Below, in pieces: positions 16,004 to 24,963 of a DNA stretch of 64,000 nucleotides. The notes below the pieces were generated by a model, which was not told where the DNA came from, made no database searches, and was given only the letters and a program-made list of their open reading frames with translations. The stretch covers positions 2,008,976 to 2,072,975 of the forward strand of contig CP051242.1 in NCBI GenBank assembly GCA_017795005.1. Reading direction: 5' to 3'. How positions within the stretch are numbered: the first letter of the stretch is position 1; the number at the start of each line of letters is the position of its first letter. Both the position numbers and the translations under genes were made by a program. The stretch is from Balneolaceae bacterium (GTDB lineage Bacteria > Bacteroidota > Rhodothermia > Balneolales > Balneolaceae).

Positions 16004-16618
16004 TTAAGCGCCTGTATATGATCCGGGATAAGGAGTGAAATCTGCTCTGATATCTGCAAATGATGAACCTGCAATATTTGGTCTTGAAAGCTGTAATGCT
16101 GCATCAAGTGCCCCTTTAAGAGTTACAAAGTGTGATACTTCCACTGGAAAAATTTCGCCGGTTCTGAGTCGTGCATTTGTACCCTGCAGGCTTGAAACAG
16201 AACTTTCGAAATAAGCTTCTGCTGCTTCAAGCTCAAGAGTCATAGCCAGATGGATGATATCAGCTTCACTTGGGTTATTGCCTAAATTTCCGGCACGTTC
16301 ATCAGGTCCAAAATCAGAAAGAACAATTTCAGTTCCTCCAAGACCTCTGATTAATTCGTTGAATGTATTCAAATGTTCCTGATGATGAGAGCCGTATAAA
16401 TTAGCAATATCAATGTAAGCTTGTGTTGATAGAAGGCTGGCAGCTGCAGCATAGGTTTGAACTCCCTGAGCTTCAACCTGGGCAGCATTGGTTAATATTT
16501 GTAAGTCATCAATTCCTCCGGAATCGTCGTTTCCGGCTCCTGTGCTACAACCGGTTAAAACCAGCCCAGTTCCTACTCCTAATAAGGGAGCCTTTTTTAG
16601 AAAGCTCTTTCTGTCCAT
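16004..16618 (-). CDS. Ferritin-like domain lipoprotein with Tat-like leader
   Basis: The 204-residue protein starts MDRKSFLKKAPLLGVGTGLVLTGC, a lipoprotein leader with cleavage before Cys and a Tat-like RK-x-F-L-K sequence. The body is a four-helix bundle with spaced acidic/histidine metal ligands: VEAQGVQTYAAAASLL, GSHHQEHLNTFNELI, LELEAAEAYFES and VEVSHFVTLKGAL. Such proteins are related to desiccation-associated ferritin-like proteins and may bind a diiron or dimanganese centre on the periplasmic side. The exact activity is unknown. It precedes the TVP38 gene by 3 nt. Confidence 0.8.
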   Translation of the reverse strand: MDRKSFLKKAPLLGVGTGLVLTGCSTGAGNDDSGGIDDLQILTNAAQVEAQGVQTYAAAASLLSTQAYIDIANLYGSHHQEHLNTFNELIRGLGGTEIVLSDFGPDERAGNLGNNPSEADIIHLAMTLELEAAEAYFESSVSSLQGTNARLRTGEIFPVEVSHFVTLKGALDAALQLSRPNIAGSSFADIRADFTPYPGSYTGA

Positions 16619-16633
16619 CTGTAAATTGATTTA

Positions 16634-17839
16634 TTAAAAAAATGCGGTTACAAAAAACCTGAATGCATAAAGTGACTGATCAAAAGGCGTCTGTTCACTA
16701 ACTGCAATTTTTGCTTCAACGTTTCGGGCAAGTTTGTAGCCCACTACCGCAGTTAGTCGGGAAGTGTCTGTGTCCCAATCAGAAGATAGGGAAGAAGAGT
16801 CTGTTTCTGCTGTTAAAAAATTCAAATGATCAGCCCTGAAAGCGATATAAGAACCAGGTAAGGAAGGAGGTTCAAATCGGATATCTAAATTTGTCCCAAT
16901 ATTATCAGCTCTGTATTCAGCAAGTTCATTTCCATAAAGCACAAATTGACCATCACGGTAACATGGGGCTGTCCAGTAAGCATACATTGCTTCTGCCTGA
17001 ACTTCCCAGAACCCGAAAGCATATCTTATATCTAAGCCAACCAGGCTTTGTCTGTATTGTTCCAATGGGTTATTCGGACGGTGGATTCTATTTACTGGAG
17101 TCAATTGCATAAAACTTCCATGGCTTGCTGAAAGTCCTAATTGCCAGTAAATGTTTGGATTATAGGATAGATGAGCTAATACTGCTCCGTTTGCCAGGTT
17201 CGTATAATTCTGATCAGAAGCAGGAGCAACCATTGAAAGTGATGTCTCTAATCTTAGTTTATCCTCAATCAACATCCAATCCAACAAAATACCGGTTGTA
17301 TATCCTCCCAGGTAAATGGTGGAAAGCCCAACATCTCCGGTAGTATAATTAGCATTATCTCCGGCAGCTAACCAGAACCCTCTTTCATCTGAGATATTGG
17401 TGAAATAACTATAATTAAGCGGCAGATCAACAAAAGTGCGGTCAATGCTTAATGCTTTTTTTGAATAAATACCTACCGGAGAAAGGAAGCGTCCTATACT
17501 CAGCGTATAATTTTTATCCGGATGTGCCCATGTTAAATTGGCCAGGGTAAATCTTGGAGTGCTAAGCTGACCTGTTCCCCAGGTATCTGATTGTAATCTT
17601 GCTTCAACAAAGAATTGGTCATTTATGGGGCTGAATAACAAAAGGTTTATCTGTGGAATAGAAAGATGCAGGTATTTAAAATCTTCATTGATCCCATTAG
17701 TAATAAATTTTGAATCACTTCCTCCAGAAGAAACTTCAAAATCTATTGTTCCATTCAACTGTACTTGAGAGTAGGACGTAGTGTGGAAAATAAAAGCGGT
17801 TATCAGTGTTACTAACCATACATATTTATTCATACACAA
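16634..17839 (-). CDS. Outer-membrane beta-barrel (porin-like) protein
   Basis: The 401-residue secreted protein has a signal peptide (LVTLITAFIFHTTSYSQ) and an alternating polar/hydrophobic pattern ending in RFFVTAFF, with a terminal aromatic residue, as in outer-membrane barrels. Segments such as LTWAHPDKNYTLSIGRFLSPVG resemble phosphate-selective-type porins, but I do not recognise a definite family. An internal ATG two codons in (MNKYVWL) is the more likely start. Its 5' end overlaps the cyclase gene by 8-14 nt, so it is probably the last gene of the cupredoxin-cyclase-barrel operon. Confidence 0.7.
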   Translation of the reverse strand: MCMNKYVWLVTLITAFIFHTTSYSQVQLNGTIDFEVSSGGSDSKFITNGINEDFKYLHLSIPQINLLLFSPINDQFFVEARLQSDTWGTGQLSTPRFTLANLTWAHPDKNYTLSIGRFLSPVGIYSKKALSIDRTFVDLPLNYSYFTNISDERGFWLAAGDNANYTTGDVGLSTIYLGGYTTGILLDWMLIEDKLRLETSLSMVAPASDQNYTNLANGAVLAHLSYNPNIYWQLGLSASHGSFMQLTPVNRIHRPNNPLEQYRQSLVGLDIRYAFGFWEVQAEAMYAYWTAPCYRDGQFVLYGNELAEYRADNIGTNLDIRFEPPSLPGSYIAFRADHLNFLTAETDSSSLSSDWDTDTSRLTAVVGYKLARNVEAKIAVSEQTPFDQSLYAFRFFVTAFF

Positions 17840-19514
17840 CCTCTACGATTTCCATTTCTTTATCAAAACCTTTAAGATTTTTCCTAGACACAGTATTAAA
17901 CACAAAAACTTGTTCAAGCCCAAAGTATTTTACTTTGTTTCCGGGGAGTAAAACTTGTCCGGCTTGTGCTTCAGAACATAATCGGGCAGCAAGGTTTACT
18001 TCCGGTCCAATTACTGTATAATCCAATCGTTCTTTTGCTCCCATATTACCTAAAACCATAGGACCGAAATTAATACCTACTCCCAAACCATCGAAAAAAT
18101 CAGAAACATCTGAGTCCTCGCCGTAGGTTTTTTGAATAGTAATTCCACATCTGATGGCTCGTTCAAGAGCATCATGACCACTAAAAAGTGCAATAAGGGA
18201 ATCACCAACAAACTTATCTATAGAGCCATCTTGTTCAATAACAGCATCTGCCTGAGAACTTAATGTTCTGTTTAAAAAAGAAATGAAAGTTTCCGGATCT
18301 GATTTCGCAATCTTTTCTGTTGAGCCCCGAATATCTGTAAATAAAATAGCCAGTTGTTGCCGGGTTCCACCCAAATCCGGTTCTTCGTCTGAATTTTTCT
18401 TTATCATTTCCAGAGTATGATCTCCAACATACTTTGATAAAGCGAATCGTTCCCTTAAACCAATAATCATTTCATTGAATGTTCGCGTAAGAATACCGAT
18501 TTCGTCATTGGTTTTCGGCTTGAGGGAAACATTCAGATCTCCACCTCGAACCTTTAACATTGCAGTTGTGAGTGTTTTGATTGGATCTGAAAAAGCTCGT
18601 GCCAACAAAATTGCGAGAGGTATAAGAATAAAAATACTTACCAGAGCTATTATTATGATGTTCTTTTGAAGTTTAGAAAGAATCTCAAATTGCTTAGCAG
18701 TAGGCACATAAGCATAGTAAAATGCTCTTTCACCTTCCCCCAAAGGACTGATAAAAGTTAAAACTTCTGTATTTCCAAGGTTAGTTCTGAAAGGTTCGCT
18801 TACTACTAAATTGGAAGTAATACTATCTATTAAAGCGCTGTCTCTCTGAGCTTCAAGTTCAAAGCTTTCGGAACTAAGCGAAGAGTCTGAGTATGCGATG
18901 ACAGCATCATCGAGTAACATTGCGACTTCGAGAGCAGTATTTTCCTTTAAATTAATTGCTTCAATATTCTTATAAGTTGTTCCTAAAGTAATTGTCCCAC
19001 CAATAGTGTTTCCATAATAAATCGGAATGGTAACAATTTGGTATAATGCTCCATCCACAGCCCATAATTCAGGCCATTCTATTTCAAAAGGAGGTTCCTC
19101 TCCGGCGAGCGCCATCCGAATACTTTCTCTTTTTGTAAGATTAATTCCGGTAGAATCAGGTCTTCCAAGCCATGACAGTATATTTCCATCTACATCTGTT
19201 ACTAAAAAAAGATCAGACTTAGTAAAATAAGAAAACTCTAAAAGGCTTTGTTGAACAGAAGGAGGGTCATTTAAACGGACATTCGCTTTAAAGGCGGGGT
19301 TTTCACTTATAAGATAGGCTGACTCTGCAAGGCGATCGTACTGAAGATTTTGCTGAACTTTAAAAAATCCCCGGAGTTGTGCGAAATCCAGAATTACATC
19401 TTCATTTATCGTACTTGAAAAAACATTATTAATGGCACTAATAACGACAACCAGTACTGCAAGTGTAAGTCCTAAAAGCAGAGCAATAAGTTTTGTACTA
19501 ATTGTAAACTTCAT
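17826..19514 (-). CDS. Membrane adenylate/guanylate cyclase with HAMP domain
   Basis: The 562-residue protein has an N-terminal membrane helix (about 8-28), a periplasmic sensor region of about 250 residues (dCache-like by layout), a second helix (about 287-309), a HAMP domain and a C-terminal class III cyclase domain. Metal-binding aspartates sit in LAILFTDIRGST and IDKFVGDSLIALF. GPEVNLAARL carries the transition-state Asn/Arg. It is probably an active cAMP or cGMP synthase. A cyclic-nucleotide-binding protein is encoded near 48 kb in this window. It lies 2 nt after the cupredoxin gene. Confidence 0.88.
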   Translation of the reverse strand: MKFTISTKLIALLLGLTLAVLVVVISAINNVFSSTINEDVILDFAQLRGFFKVQQNLQYDRLAESAYLISENPAFKANVRLNDPPSVQQSLLEFSYFTKSDLFLVTDVDGNILSWLGRPDSTGINLTKRESIRMALAGEEPPFEIEWPELWAVDGALYQIVTIPIYYGNTIGGTITLGTTYKNIEAINLKENTALEVAMLLDDAVIAYSDSSLSSESFELEAQRDSALIDSITSNLVVSEPFRTNLGNTEVLTFISPLGEGERAFYYAYVPTAKQFEILSKLQKNIIIIALVSIFILIPLAILLARAFSDPIKTLTTAMLKVRGGDLNVSLKPKTNDEIGILTRTFNEMIIGLRERFALSKYVGDHTLEMIKKNSDEEPDLGGTRQQLAILFTDIRGSTEKIAKSDPETFISFLNRTLSSQADAVIEQDGSIDKFVGDSLIALFSGHDALERAIRCGITIQKTYGEDSDVSDFFDGLGVGINFGPMVLGNMGAKERLDYTVIGPEVNLAARLCSEAQAGQVLLPGNKVKYFGLEQVFVFNTVSRKNLKGFDKEMEIVEVVYE

Positions 19515-19516
19515 AA

Positions 19517-20251
19517 TTAGTTTGTCAGCGTTAGACTGAGTTCTTTGTTTTCACTCTCTTCCAACGTTAATCTTTGGGTAAATAATTCTGTATTTCTATT
19601 ATATACCCTCAATTCATAAGTACCCGGCTGAAGGTTTTTCAATGTAAAGGTTCCATCTTCTTCTAATCTGGTAAAATAAGGAGTATCCAGGCTAAGAATT
19701 ATGGCATTCATTTGAGTATGGATATCACAAAATAAGTCAATGGGGCCTAGTCCTGAAACTTTCCATTTTAGTGCAGGAACTTCTTTTGAGTAAACATCTC
19801 CTGTAGGCCGTCTTCCAATATTAAAACGAGCTCCCGGTGTTAGACTGAAAACATTGTGATAGAAAGAATCATTATTCACAAATTGAACGGTGCTTCCAAT
19901 AGTAACGGGTGTAACCTGAGGGGTAAAAACAGCATTCTCCTGAACTATTCGTACAGAATCAGAAATTGGTAGATTATCAATTGAAAAAGACAAGGGATGT
20001 ACACTTACTATTGTATTCACATAAGGATTGGATTCAGAATTGTTTTGTGAAGTTGAAGACGAATTCCCACGGTTTCTATATGCTGAACCTCTAAAATTTC
20101 TTGTCGAAGATGTTGAGGTAGAGGGTAGTGTGACTTGCCCAGCAATTTGTGCAGCTTCTAAAACAGATTCCTGGGCAATTACTTTAGAATCCGAAAGGTC
20201 AGAGAAAAAGCAGAAAAATAATAATCCGCATGCAAATGATAATAGCCTCAT
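19517..20251 (-). CDS. Secreted cupredoxin-like protein with C-terminal beta domain
   Basis: The 244-residue protein begins with a signal peptide (about 1-27) and a low-complexity Ser/Asn linker (44-75). A plastocyanin-like domain follows with the type 1 copper set H132, C175, H178, M181 (from FYHNVFS and LFCDIHTQM). A C-terminal carboxypeptidase-regulatory-like beta sandwich (GTFTLKNLQPGTYELRVYN) completes it. It likely binds copper in the periplasm or at the surface and may transfer electrons or report copper/redox state. It is the first gene of an operon with a membrane cyclase and a barrel protein. Confidence 0.82.
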   Translation of the reverse strand: MRLLSFACGLLFFCFFSDLSDSKVIAQESVLEAAQIAGQVTLPSTSTSSTRNFRGSAYRNRGNSSSTSQNNSESNPYVNTIVSVHPLSFSIDNLPISDSVRIVQENAVFTPQVTPVTIGSTVQFVNNDSFYHNVFSLTPGARFNIGRRPTGDVYSKEVPALKWKVSGLGPIDLFCDIHTQMNAIILSLDTPYFTRLEEDGTFTLKNLQPGTYELRVYNRNTELFTQRLTLEESENKELSLTLTN

Positions 20252-20330
20252 ATCGTCCTTAATAATTATATGAATATAGTAATAGTTAACAATGAGTACG
20301 AACCAAAAGACGTAACAGATTTATAACATT

Positions 20331-20894
20331 TTACTTTGTATAAATATCGGTTGTATCCGAAGGTATTTTCCAGGGGTCGATTCGATCATACACAACCCAT
20401 GCATCTCGGAATCGTCTTTTAAGAATATTAGAAAAGTAAATGGCCCGGTTTCGTTCATGAAAGTCACCAACATGAACCCGATAGTAAGGGGCTTTAAAAA
20501 AAGTATAGGTATCAGCCTGATAGCCAATTATAGTAGTATCAGACCATGCTCTGAAAATAGAAGCTATAGTATCTGCCATCGCTACATTTTGACCTGAATA
20601 TATTTGAACTCTGTAGCCTTCAAACATATCGGTTTCATTTTCAGACTCATCAATAACTTTTATTTCACGATATGCTTCAGGTATCTCATTGGTTTTATTC
20701 GAATAGGTATCTGATAAAGAACTACGATATTTTGAATACCGACTTTCAGTGATTTCCTGACTATTCTCATTCAAGTCAGTGGGTTCATTTACTTCTTCAG
20801 TTCCATTTTGTTGACAACAAGCTTCTGTTGCTGGTTGTGAACTCGAACAATTCAGAAGAAATAAACCAATAAATAAAAATATCGATTTATTCAT
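20331..20894 (-). CDS. SPOR-domain lipoprotein
   Basis: The 187-residue protein has a lipoprotein leader (IFLFIGLFLLNC, Cys about 16) followed by a Cys/Gln/Glu-rich linker. A C-terminal SPOR domain follows (GYRVQIYSGQNVAMADTI ... YYRVHVGDFHERNRA). SPOR domains bind denuded glycan strands of septal peptidoglycan. It lies 1 nt after the half-length aldehyde dehydrogenase gene, at the end of the deoC operon; the functional link to aldehyde metabolism is not obvious. Confidence 0.85.
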   Translation of the reverse strand: MNKSIFLFIGLFLLNCSSSQPATEACCQQNGTEEVNEPTDLNENSQEITESRYSKYRSSLSDTYSNKTNEIPEAYREIKVIDESENETDMFEGYRVQIYSGQNVAMADTIASIFRAWSDTTIIGYQADTYTFFKAPYYRVHVGDFHERNRAIYFSNILKRRFRDAWVVYDRIDPWKIPSDTTDIYTK

Positions 20895-20895
20895 G

Positions 20896-21759
20896 TCAGA
20901 ACCCTACAGGGTGCCATGTTGTTTTGGTTTCCTGTACATCTATAATGAAATAAGGATCCTGAGCTTTTTCATGATACCAATCTTCAACTGGTTTTTTAAT
21001 TACTCTTTTAACAGAAGTAGAAGCATTTTCGTCTATTAGTTTTTTCATTTCAGCAGAAAGTTTATCACTATACATCATGGCATTTACATCTACATGACTG
21101 CTAAAATGTTCCGCTAATTCTTCTTTTTTTCCTGTTAAGATATTAACTACACCACCCGGGACGTCAGATGAGTTTAATACTTCAGCGAAAATTATAGATG
21201 GAAGAGGGTACATCTCTGAAGCTAACACTACACATGTATTTCCTCCAGCTATTACAGGAGCGACAACTGAAACAAGTCCAAGAAGAGGGCTGTTTTCAGG
21301 AGCAAAAATACCAACTACCCCTGTTGGATCCAGTATGCTAAAATTAAAATGAGCACTAGCTACTGGATTTACAGAACCAAACACCTGTTGATATTTATCA
21401 GTCCAGCCAGCGTAATAGATTAATCGATCTATGGAAGCATTCACATCAGCAGACGCTTCTGTAGCAGTAAATCCAATTTTAGAAAGTTGCGACTCAAATT
21501 CAGCACGGCGACTTTCCATCATTTCGGCTATACGATATAAAATCTGCCCACGATTATAGGCACTGCGGGATTTCCATCCACCAAAGGCACCACGAGCAGT
21601 TTTAACCGCATTGCGAACATCTTTTCTACTGCAAAGACAAGCATTTGCTAACAGCTCTTTTTCGCTGTCATACACTTTATAATAACGTCCGGATTCTGTG
21701 CGGGGGAAATTTCCTCCCACATAAATTTTGTATGTTTTTAAAACTTCTAAATGTTCCAT
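20896..21759 (-). CDS. Half-length aldehyde dehydrogenase homologue without catalytic Cys
   Basis: This 287-residue protein is homologous to the N-terminal part of the ALDH superfamily: ESGRYYKVYDSEKELLANACLCSRKDVRNAV, then RGQILYRIAEMMESRR and GIFAPENSPLLGLVSVVAP. It stops before a catalytic Cys/Glu region would begin, and its last about 70 residues do not resemble a normal catalytic domain. It follows the full ALDH gene by 69 nt. The pair resembles the domain pair of ALDH16, which has an active domain plus an inactive pseudo-ALDH domain. A structural role beside the active subunit is inferred. Confidence 0.72.
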   Translation of the reverse strand: MEHLEVLKTYKIYVGGNFPRTESGRYYKVYDSEKELLANACLCSRKDVRNAVKTARGAFGGWKSRSAYNRGQILYRIAEMMESRRAEFESQLSKIGFTATEASADVNASIDRLIYYAGWTDKYQQVFGSVNPVASAHFNFSILDPTGVVGIFAPENSPLLGLVSVVAPVIAGGNTCVVLASEMYPLPSIIFAEVLNSSDVPGGVVNILTGKKEELAEHFSSHVDVNAMMYSDKLSAEMKKLIDENASTSVKRVIKKPVEDWYHEKAQDPYFIIDVQETKTTWHPVGF

Positions 21760-21828
21760 AGTTAAAGACCATAGACCAACGACGTAAGACGAGCAAAACC
21801 TAAGTCAGTCGTCAATTTTCTTTGGTCG

Positions 21829-23340
21829 TTATTTTTTCAAATTTACGTATGCCGCAAGACCATGTAATCCGCCTTCCCGGCCAACTCCACTTTCCTTATA
21901 TCCACCAAATGGAGAAGTAGGATCAAACTTGTTATATGTGTTTGCCCAAACAACTCCCGATCTCAGACCTGCACCTACTTTAAAAATTTTCGATCCTTTG
22001 TCGGTCCAAACTCCACCGGCTAATCCATAAGGTGTATTATTAGCTTTATCAATGGCTTCGTCAGCAGTTCTGAATGTTTGTACGGTTAATACAGGCCCAA
22101 AAATTTCTTCCTGAACTACTCTATTGCTTTGAGCTACATTAGTTAAAAGGGTAGGGCGAATAAAATATCCATTTTCAGGGATGGAGCACTTACTTTGATA
22201 TACATCTGCACCTTCCTCAACTCCAATTTCCAAAAAGGAGTTAATGGTATCGAATTGCTGACCTGAGTTAATTGCACCAATATCTGTATTTTTATCCAGA
22301 GGATCGCCTACAATAAGTGTTTCCATTCGGTCTTTTAATTTTTGTACCACAAGATCAACGACACCTTCCTGAACTAATAATCTGGAACCTGCACAGCATA
22401 CATGTCCCTGATTAAAGAAAATAGCGTTGATTATTCCTTCTACAGCCTGATCGATAGGGGCGTCCTCGAATACTATTAAAGCGCCTTTACCTCCCAGTTC
22501 AAGAGTAAATTTCTTATCGGTACCAGCAAGAGACTTTTGAATTAATTTCCCTACTCCGGTTGAACCTGTAAAAGCTACTTTGTCGATGTCCTTGTGATTC
22601 ACAATCTCTGCACCTGTTTGACCAGCGCCTGTAACAATATTAACAACTCCGGCAGGTACACCTGCATCTTTTACTAATTCAGCAAATTTGAGAGCGGTTA
22701 AGGAGGTGGTTTCAGCAGGTTTAAGAACTACTGTATTTCCGCATGCCAGGGCAGGAGCAATTTTCCAAGCAAGCATTAATAGAGGGAAATTCCATGGGAT
22801 AATTTGACCACATACGCCAATTGGTTCAGGTTTTTTCCCGGGAAATGCGTAATCAAGTTTATCAGCCCAACCGGCATAATAAAAAAAGTGTGCTGCTGCT
22901 AACGGAACATCTACATCTCTCGATTCTCTGATCGGCTTTCCACCGTCCATACTTTCAAGAACGGCAAACTCACGAGCTCTTTCTTGTAGCATTCTTGCAA
23001 TTCGGTACAGATACTTGCCTCGGGTTTTAGGAGCAAGAGTGGACCATTCTCCATTAAAAGCTTTTCTGGCTGATTTAACAGCTTTGTCAACATCAGCCTG
23101 TGTTGCTTCAGCAAATTCGGTGATTTCTTCCTTTGTAGCAGGATTTGTGCTTTTGAAGTATCTGCCTTTGGATGGTTTAACAAATTTACCATCGATAAAA
23201 AGTTCGTATCTCTCTGCTATCTCAACATGGTCGTTACTTTCGGGAGCAGGAGCGTATTCCCAGATGGAAGCGAAATCCAGTTTAGAGTTTGGAGATGTAG
23301 GTTTGTAAGGAGTTTCTTTAGTTTCTGTAGTATTAGACAT
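21829..23340 (-). CDS. NAD(P)+-dependent aldehyde dehydrogenase
   Basis: The 503-residue ALDH oxidises an aldehyde to an acid. It has the cofactor-binding block IPWNFPLLMLAWKIAPALACGN, the glycine-rich FTGSTGVGKLI, the general base Glu in FTLELGGKGALIVFED and the nucleophile Cys in FFNQGHVCCAGSRLL. The N-terminal about 30 residues are an extension. It lies 17 nt downstream of deoC. The likely substrate in this context is acetaldehyde from DeoC. It is followed by a half-length ALDH homologue, a layout like the ALDH16 domain pair. Confidence 0.92.
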   Translation of the reverse strand: MSNTTETKETPYKPTSPNSKLDFASIWEYAPAPESNDHVEIAERYELFIDGKFVKPSKGRYFKSTNPATKEEITEFAEATQADVDKAVKSARKAFNGEWSTLAPKTRGKYLYRIARMLQERAREFAVLESMDGGKPIRESRDVDVPLAAAHFFYYAGWADKLDYAFPGKKPEPIGVCGQIIPWNFPLLMLAWKIAPALACGNTVVLKPAETTSLTALKFAELVKDAGVPAGVVNIVTGAGQTGAEIVNHKDIDKVAFTGSTGVGKLIQKSLAGTDKKFTLELGGKGALIVFEDAPIDQAVEGIINAIFFNQGHVCCAGSRLLVQEGVVDLVVQKLKDRMETLIVGDPLDKNTDIGAINSGQQFDTINSFLEIGVEEGADVYQSKCSIPENGYFIRPTLLTNVAQSNRVVQEEIFGPVLTVQTFRTADEAIDKANNTPYGLAGGVWTDKGSKIFKVGAGLRSGVVWANTYNKFDPTSPFGGYKESGVGREGGLHGLAAYVNLKK

Positions 23341-23357
23341 AATCTGAGTCTGATTTC

Positions 23358-24257
23358 TTAATCCACGGAAAAATAATCGGCTGATTGATATTGGCCGGTT
23401 TGTTGTTTTACAATTTGCATGAGTACGTCATTGGCTAGAGAACTAGCTCCAAATCTGAAGTATTCATTATTAAGCCAGGCAGCTCCAAGTGTTTCCTTTA
23501 CCAGAACCAGATATTGAAGTGCTTGTTTCGCAGTTCTAATCCCACCGGCAGGTTTCATTCCAATCATTTTACCGGTTCTGTAATAATAATCTCTGATAGC
23601 TTCCAGCATTACTAAAGTAACAGGTTGTGTAGCAGCCGGACTGATTTTTCCGGTAGAGGTTTTAATAAAATCACCACCAGCTTCCATAGCTATATCACTA
23701 GCTTTTCGAACATTCTCGTAGGTGTGGAGTTCGCCGGTTTCCAGAATTACTTTTAAATGCGCTTTGCCGCAGGCTTCTTTTATAGCTGCTATCTCATCAA
23801 ATACGAGGTTGTATTCGCCTGATAGAAAAGCTCCACGACTTATCACCATATCCACTTCGTCTGCACCCTCATCAACGGCGAACTTTGTATCGTCGATTCT
23901 TACGGAAAGGGGAGCCATTCCACTAGGAAACGCTGTTGCAACACTGGCAACCTGTATTCCTGACCCTTTCACATGTTTCTTCGCCGTTCTAACCATAGTT
24001 GGATATACACAAACAGCGGCTACCTTTGGGAGATCAGGCATTGGGGCATAAGGGAGTTTTGCCTTCTGACAAAGCTGAACAACCTTTCCTTCGGAATCCT
24101 TTCCTTCCAGAGTAGTTAAGTCCATCATACTCAAAGCCAATTTAAGTGCTTGTACCTTGGACTCTTTTTTAATACTTCTCTTATTCAAGCGTGCGACACG
24201 TTCTTCAACGGACACTTGATCAATTGGAGTTGAGACTGAAAAATCGGAGGTACTCAT
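23358..24257 (-). CDS. deoC: Deoxyribose-phosphate aldolase
   Basis: DeoC splits 2-deoxyribose-5-phosphate into acetaldehyde and glyceraldehyde-3-phosphate in nucleoside catabolism. The 299-residue class I aldolase has the Schiff-base lysine in DFIKTSTGKISPAAT and the second essential lysine in IGMKPAGGIRTAKQAL. An N-terminal extension of about 40 residues (KRSIKKESKVQALKLALS) makes it longer than the E. coli enzyme. It is the first gene of a minus-strand operon with two ALDH-family genes, so its acetaldehyde product probably feeds them. The upstream 301-nt gap may hold its operator. Confidence 0.95.
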   Translation of the reverse strand: MSTSDFSVSTPIDQVSVEERVARLNKRSIKKESKVQALKLALSMMDLTTLEGKDSEGKVVQLCQKAKLPYAPMPDLPKVAAVCVYPTMVRTAKKHVKGSGIQVASVATAFPSGMAPLSVRIDDTKFAVDEGADEVDMVISRGAFLSGEYNLVFDEIAAIKEACGKAHLKVILETGELHTYENVRKASDIAMEAGGDFIKTSTGKISPAATQPVTLVMLEAIRDYYYRTGKMIGMKPAGGIRTAKQALQYLVLVKETLGAAWLNNEYFRFGASSLANDVLMQIVKQQTGQYQSADYFSVD

Positions 24258-24558
24258 TGTTAATATGAAGAGTTAGGCTTTTTTGTGGTTTAGTTTTCAA
24301 CCTGATAAATGTACGAAAACAAATGCAAAAGCATTCTTACATACAGATTGGAATATTTATCTTTTTACTGCTCCAAAAAATACAATAAATAATTGATCAC
24401 AAACAGTTTTTAGCGGATTAAAATGCAAACGGTTTGTGTTGTATGAAGCAAAAGAATGAAAGCCTTTTGCCTCACTCTGTTTTTTTTAGTTAATTCATTG
24501 GCGTTCAGTAAGTAGCTGAATGAAGTGGGTATAATTATAATATAAAAAAGGAGTAAAA
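24258..24558. other. Divergent intergenic region between deoC and DUF1761
   Basis: The 301-nt region separates two divergent genes and holds no open frame that looks coding. It contains two similar half-palindromes, CAAACAGTTT (24400-24409) and CAAACGGTTT (24426-24435), and a weak hairpin GCAAAAG/CTTTTGC at 24448-24470. AT-rich promoter-like sequence lies at about 24530-24547, and an unusually good Shine-Dalgarno AAGGAG (24548-24553) sits 5 nt before the DUF1761 ATG. Otherwise I see nothing in it. Confidence 0.45.
24400..24436. promoter_or_regulatory. Candidate operator pair CAAAC(A/G)GTTT
   Basis: Two 10-mers differing at one base start 26 bp apart. Each is an odd-centred palindrome (AAAC-N-GTTT), resembling LacI-family or similar dimer sites. 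They lie 145-175 bp upstream of deoC and 125-160 bp upstream of the DUF1761 gene. A repressor gene is not present nearby. Confidence 0.3.
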
Positions 24559-24960
24559 ATGGAAGCAGAAATTAATTATTTGGCAGTTCTTGTCGCCTCG
24601 CTAATTGGATTTGTAGTAGGTTTTTTATGGTATGGTCCACTTTTTGGTAAAGCATGGATGGCTGAGGTTGGGATGACGGTAGAGCAACAACAAGCTGGAA
24701 ATATGGGGAAGATTTTCGGAACAACATTCGTACTTCAAATAATCATGACGTACTGCCTTGCTATGTTCTTAGCAGATGATTCCATTGATTTAGCTATGGG
24801 AACATTTTATGGTTTTCTAACCGGTGCAGGATGGATTTTACCAACAATGGTAATTAACAATCTATATGAGCAGCGTTCTTTTAAACTGTCTTTTATCCAG
24901 GGAGGGTATTGGGTAGTTGTATTTACTCTGATGGGGCTAGTATTGGCTGCCTGGAGATAA
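24559..24960 (+). CDS. DUF1761 membrane protein
   Basis: The 133-residue protein has four hydrophobic helices and the DUF1761 signature at its start: NYLAVLVASLIGFVVGFLWYG, then GPLFGKAWMAEVGM. The function of the family is unknown. It is one of few genes here with a strong Shine-Dalgarno (AAGGAG, 5 nt before ATG), suggesting good expression. It is monocistronic and convergent with the next gene (3-nt gap). Confidence 0.85.
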   Translation: MEAEINYLAVLVASLIGFVVGFLWYGPLFGKAWMAEVGMTVEQQQAGNMGKIFGTTFVLQIIMTYCLAMFLADDSIDLAMGTFYGFLTGAGWILPTMVINNLYEQRSFKLSFIQGGYWVVVFTLMGLVLAAWR

Positions 24961-24963
24961 TTT

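Noticed and set aside
24448-24470. GCAAAAG/CTTTTGC hairpin followed by T8 as a terminator
   Set aside because: No gene is transcribed into it from upstream on the plus strand, the stem is only 7 bp and 10 nt separate it from the T run.
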